Below, piece after piece: positions 41,866 to 43,741 of a stretch of 43,741 nt of DNA. Both the position numbers and the translations under genes were made by a program. Within the stretch, counting starts at the first letter, position 1. Every line of letters begins with the position of its first letter. The stretch spans positions 1 to 43,741 of the forward strand of contig JASHPH010000001.1 in assembly GCA_030038255.1 (NCBI GenBank). Direction: 5' to 3'. The stretch comes from Candidatus Sulfotelmatobacter sp. (GTDB taxonomy: Bacteria > Acidobacteriota > Terriglobia > Terriglobales > Acidobacteriaceae). The notes under the pieces are model-generated. The model searched no databases, had not been told where the DNA came from, and saw only the letters and a list, made by a program, of their open reading frames with translations.

Positions 41866-41925
41866 GATGCTTCGACTCCAGTGATCATCGGCTTCGCCGA
41901 TGATCACTTTCCGCTCAGCATGACG
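41866..41925. repeat. Composite repeat with variable hairpin, second copy
   Basis: GGGATGCTTCGACTCC, then a perfect 12-bp stem GTGATCATCGGC/GCCGATGATCAC with loop TTC (41881-41907), then TCCGCTCAGCATGAC. Flanks match 19627-19738 while the stem sequence is different but still self-complementary. Confidence 0.75.
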
Positions 41926-41928
41926 TGC

Positions 41929-42849
41929 TTACTCTGTCTTCTCGGGTGGCTTCAGGCCCAGGTACTTCATCACCATCTGCAGATCCTTCCACGCTTCGCC
42001 TTTCTGGCGCGGATCGCGCAGAAGAAATGCAGGATGGTACGTCACTGCCAGCTTCGCTCCCTGCCACGGTTCTGCCTGAGAAGACGTGTCGCTGCTGCGC
42101 ACGCCAGCCGGCACGAAGTCGTAGAAGCGGCCGCGCAGTTCCGCCATGGGCGCGTTGATGGCGAGCAGATTTTTGGCTGCCACGGCGCCGAGCGCGACCA
42201 CCACTTTGGGCTTGATCACGCCAATCTGCCGCATTAGAAAGGGCGAGCAGGTGTCGCATTCATCGCGTTCAGGGGTGCGATTCCCCGGCGGACGACATTT
42301 GACGACGTTCGCAATGTAGACGTCCTCGCGGCTCAGTCCCATGGCTCTGATCATGTTGTTGAGCAACTGGCCGGCGCGGCCGACGAAGGGCTCCCCTTGC
42401 GCATCTTCATCGGCGCCGGGGCCTTCGCCCACGAACATGAGTTCGGCGCGCGGGTTGCCCACGCCGAAGACGATCTGCTTGCGTCCCTGCTTGTGCAGTT
42501 TGCAGCGGGTGCAGTCGCCCAGGTCTGCGCGGATCAGTTTGAGCGCGGCTACACGATCGGCCACGCCCTGCTCCGGTTTCGGGGTGAGCATTTCAAACAT
42601 GCTTTCTTCGGGAATGACTGCGGCAACGGCGGATCTTCTGGGCGGCATTTCCTCTCGCAGTTCTGGCTGGGGAGTTAACGATGATTCTGTTTCTACATCG
42701 CCTGCGATCGCGGCTTCTTCGCTTTGCGCGGTGGCCTGCGCCGCGTTCACTTTGTCGCGGCGATAAAAGTCGTAAATGCCCAGCTCCTTGTAGTAGCGCA
42801 GGCGCTCGGCGAGGGCATGTCGCAGGTCAGGGTCGAGAGCGTTGGGCAT
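41929..42849 (-). CDS. Uracil-DNA glycosylase, family 4 ([4Fe-4S] type)
   Basis: 306-aa glycosylase that removes uracil from DNA. The glycosylase core starts at about residue 95: [17 protein letters not shown], then [40 protein letters not shown], and [10 protein letters not shown]. Four cysteines (CTRC near the start, then VVKC and a later Cys in DECDTCSPF) can hold the iron-sulfur cluster of family-4 enzymes. The N-terminal about 95 residues ([22 protein letters not shown] plus a low-complexity stretch) are an extension not needed for activity. Sits between priA and coaBC, all minus strand; the three are DNA-maintenance and CoA genes with no obvious functional link. Confidence 0.92.
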   Translation of the reverse strand: MPNALDPDLRHALAERLRYYKELGIYDFYRRDKVNAAQATAQSEEAAIAGDVETESSLTPQPELREEMPPRRSAVAAVIPEESMFEMLTPKPEQGVADRVAALKLIRADLGDCTRCKLHKQGRKQIVFGVGNPRAELMFVGEGPGADEDAQGEPFVGRAGQLLNNMIRAMGLSREDVYIANVVKCRPPGNRTPERDECDTCSPFLMRQIGVIKPKVVVALGAVAAKNLLAINAPMAELRGRFYDFVPAGVRSSDTSSQAEPWQGAKLAVTYHPAFLLRDPRQKGEAWKDLQMVMKYLGLKPPEKTE

Positions 42850-42891
42850 GAGCGTGTCGATTGTAATGCAGACGGGTGAGGAAAAACGGGA

Positions 42892-43741
42892 CTAGATTTT
42901 GACGGTGGCCTTGCGTTGCTGGCGCAAGTGCACGACCTGATCGAGCACGCGCTGGGCCACGTCCCACTTCGTGGTTTCAGGAACGGTGACCACTTCGTCG
43001 CGCGTGATGATGTTCACGGCGTTGCGGTCGGAATCGAAGCCGACGCCTTCCCGCGAGACGTCGTTGACCACAATGGCATCGAGATTCTTGGCAACCAGTT
43101 TTTGGCGCGCGTTTTCGAGGACATTCTCGGTCTCGGCGGCAAAGCCGACGATGATCTGCGTACTCTTCCTCAGCGCCAGCTCCTGCAGGATGTCCGGAGT
43201 GGCTTCGAGTTCCAGGGTCATGGAGCCCTTACGCTTGATCTTCTGTCCCGCTTCCACCTTCGGGCGATAGTCGGCGACGGCCGCGGTCTTGATCACGATG
43301 CTGGCCTGAGGAAGAAGCTGCAGCACGGCGTCACGCATTTGTTCGGTGGATTCAACTCGCGTGATCTCGGCGGCTCCGGGAGGCGTAAGAGAAGTCGGCC
43401 CGCTGACGAGCAAAACGCGGGCACCACGGCGCAGCGCAGCTTCGGCGAGAGCGTAGCCCATGCGCCCGCTTGAGCGGTTGGTGAGGTAACGTACAGGGTC
43501 GATTTTTTCGCGAGTGGGACCGGCAGTGATGAGCACGGTCTCACCGCCCAAGTCTTGCGATGTGCCAAGTGCAACCAGCACGGCCGCAACAATCTCTTCG
43601 TTTTCCGCGAGCCTTCCCGCTCCGGTCATGCCGCAGGCAAGATAGCCTTCGCCCGGTTGGACGATCTTTACGCCACGTTTGCGAAGAATTTCAAGATTTG
43701 CCTGCGTGGCGGGGTGATTCCACATGTTGACATTCATGGCC
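42892..43741 (-). CDS. coaBC: CoaBC phosphopantothenoylcysteine decarboxylase/synthetase, 5' part missing
   Basis: Bifunctional enzyme of CoA synthesis; the gene continues beyond the right edge, so the flavin-binding CoaC part is mostly absent. The visible start is the end of CoaC: the AMNVNMWNHPATQANLEIL motif (PAMNxxMW family) and the ACGMTGAGRLAE substrate clamp. The CoaB synthetase domain follows, with TAGPTREKIDPVRYLTNRSSGRMGYALAEAALRRGA, KTAAVADYRPKVEAGQKIKR and VGFAAETENVLENARQKLVAKNLDAIVVND. The C-terminal DEVVTVPETTKWDVAQRVLDQVVHLRQQ ends the family. The ATG at 43737 is an internal methionine, not a start. Confidence 0.94.
   Translation of the reverse strand, partial: AMNVNMWNHPATQANLEILRKRGVKIVQPGEGYLACGMTGAGRLAENEEIVAAVLVALGTSQDLGGETVLITAGPTREKIDPVRYLTNRSSGRMGYALAEAALRRGARVLLVSGPTSLTPPGAAEITRVESTEQMRDAVLQLLPQASIVIKTAAVADYRPKVEAGQKIKRKGSMTLELEATPDILQELALRKSTQIIVGFAAETENVLENARQKLVAKNLDAIVVNDVSREGVGFDSDRNAVNIITRDEVVTVPETTKWDVAQRVLDQVVHLRQQRKATVKI

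Overview
The window is a dense, GC-rich bacterial chromosome segment. It carries about 34 protein genes on both strands and no rRNA, tRNA, CRISPR array, transposase or phage gene that I can see. Gene content and protein style point to the Acidobacteriota, probably a Koribacter/Terriglobia-type lineage. The clues are a PknB-type kinase fused to a TolB/PD40 propeller, an Hfq-like Sm protein with a long N-terminal extension, a lipoprotein with Ig-like repeats and a propeller, a DUF4015-type glycoside hydrolase, and many small dispersed palindromic repeats between genes. The taxonomy is inferred from familiarity with these families, not from a search.

Layout. 2-1219: 3' part of a 2-oxoacid dehydrogenase E2 gene, cut by the left edge. 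1568-3949: large secreted lipoprotein. 4019-9526 (minus): run of genes read thiolase, PIN-domain protein, 3-hydroxyacyl-CoA dehydrogenase, a 90-aa unknown, enoyl-CoA hydratase, ribH, nusB; the three CoA enzymes form a short-chain acyl-CoA (beta-oxidation or acetoacetyl/butyryl-CoA) set. 9739-14245: TPR-GAF-degenerate GGDEF protein, a frameshifted PAS relic and a single-AAA Clp-type ATPase. 14979-19489: LysM/DUF4015 hydrolase, DUF3592 membrane protein, branched-chain aminotransferase, DinB-like protein and a 59-aa charged protein. 19757-20830: divergent doxX-like and hxlR-like pair. 21174-25232: Ser/Thr kinase-propeller and pilT, divergent. 25622-30005: recX, a secreted LEA-like 11-mer repeat protein, alaS and a SpoIIAA-like protein that overlaps alaS by 4 nt. 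30108-33265: Rieske oxygenase, MFS transporter and hfq-like gene. 33418-37043: dcd, HU/IHF, FemAB-like acyltransferase and site-2 protease. 37111-39294: secreted clan-A-like glycoside hydrolase. 39353-43741 (minus): priA, family-4 uracil-DNA glycosylase and coaBC, the last cut by the right edge.

The least ordinary feature is the repeat landscape. At least six families of short palindromic or composite repeats recur between genes. Two families have also entered genes in frame: a palindromic repeat adds about 21 residues to the C-terminal part of AlaS, and a nested set of repeats adds about 80-100 residues to the middle of the DUF4015 hydrolase. In two genes of the CoA cluster a further repeat begins exactly at the TAA stop codon, and its far end lies at the ribosome binding site of the next gene.

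I do not see a clear new multi-gene defence or biosynthetic system. The best leads are the in-frame repeat insertions, the stop-codon-anchored repeats, the PIN plus zinc-ribbon gene set inside a CoA operon, the unusual Hfq-like protein and the LEA-like secreted protein.
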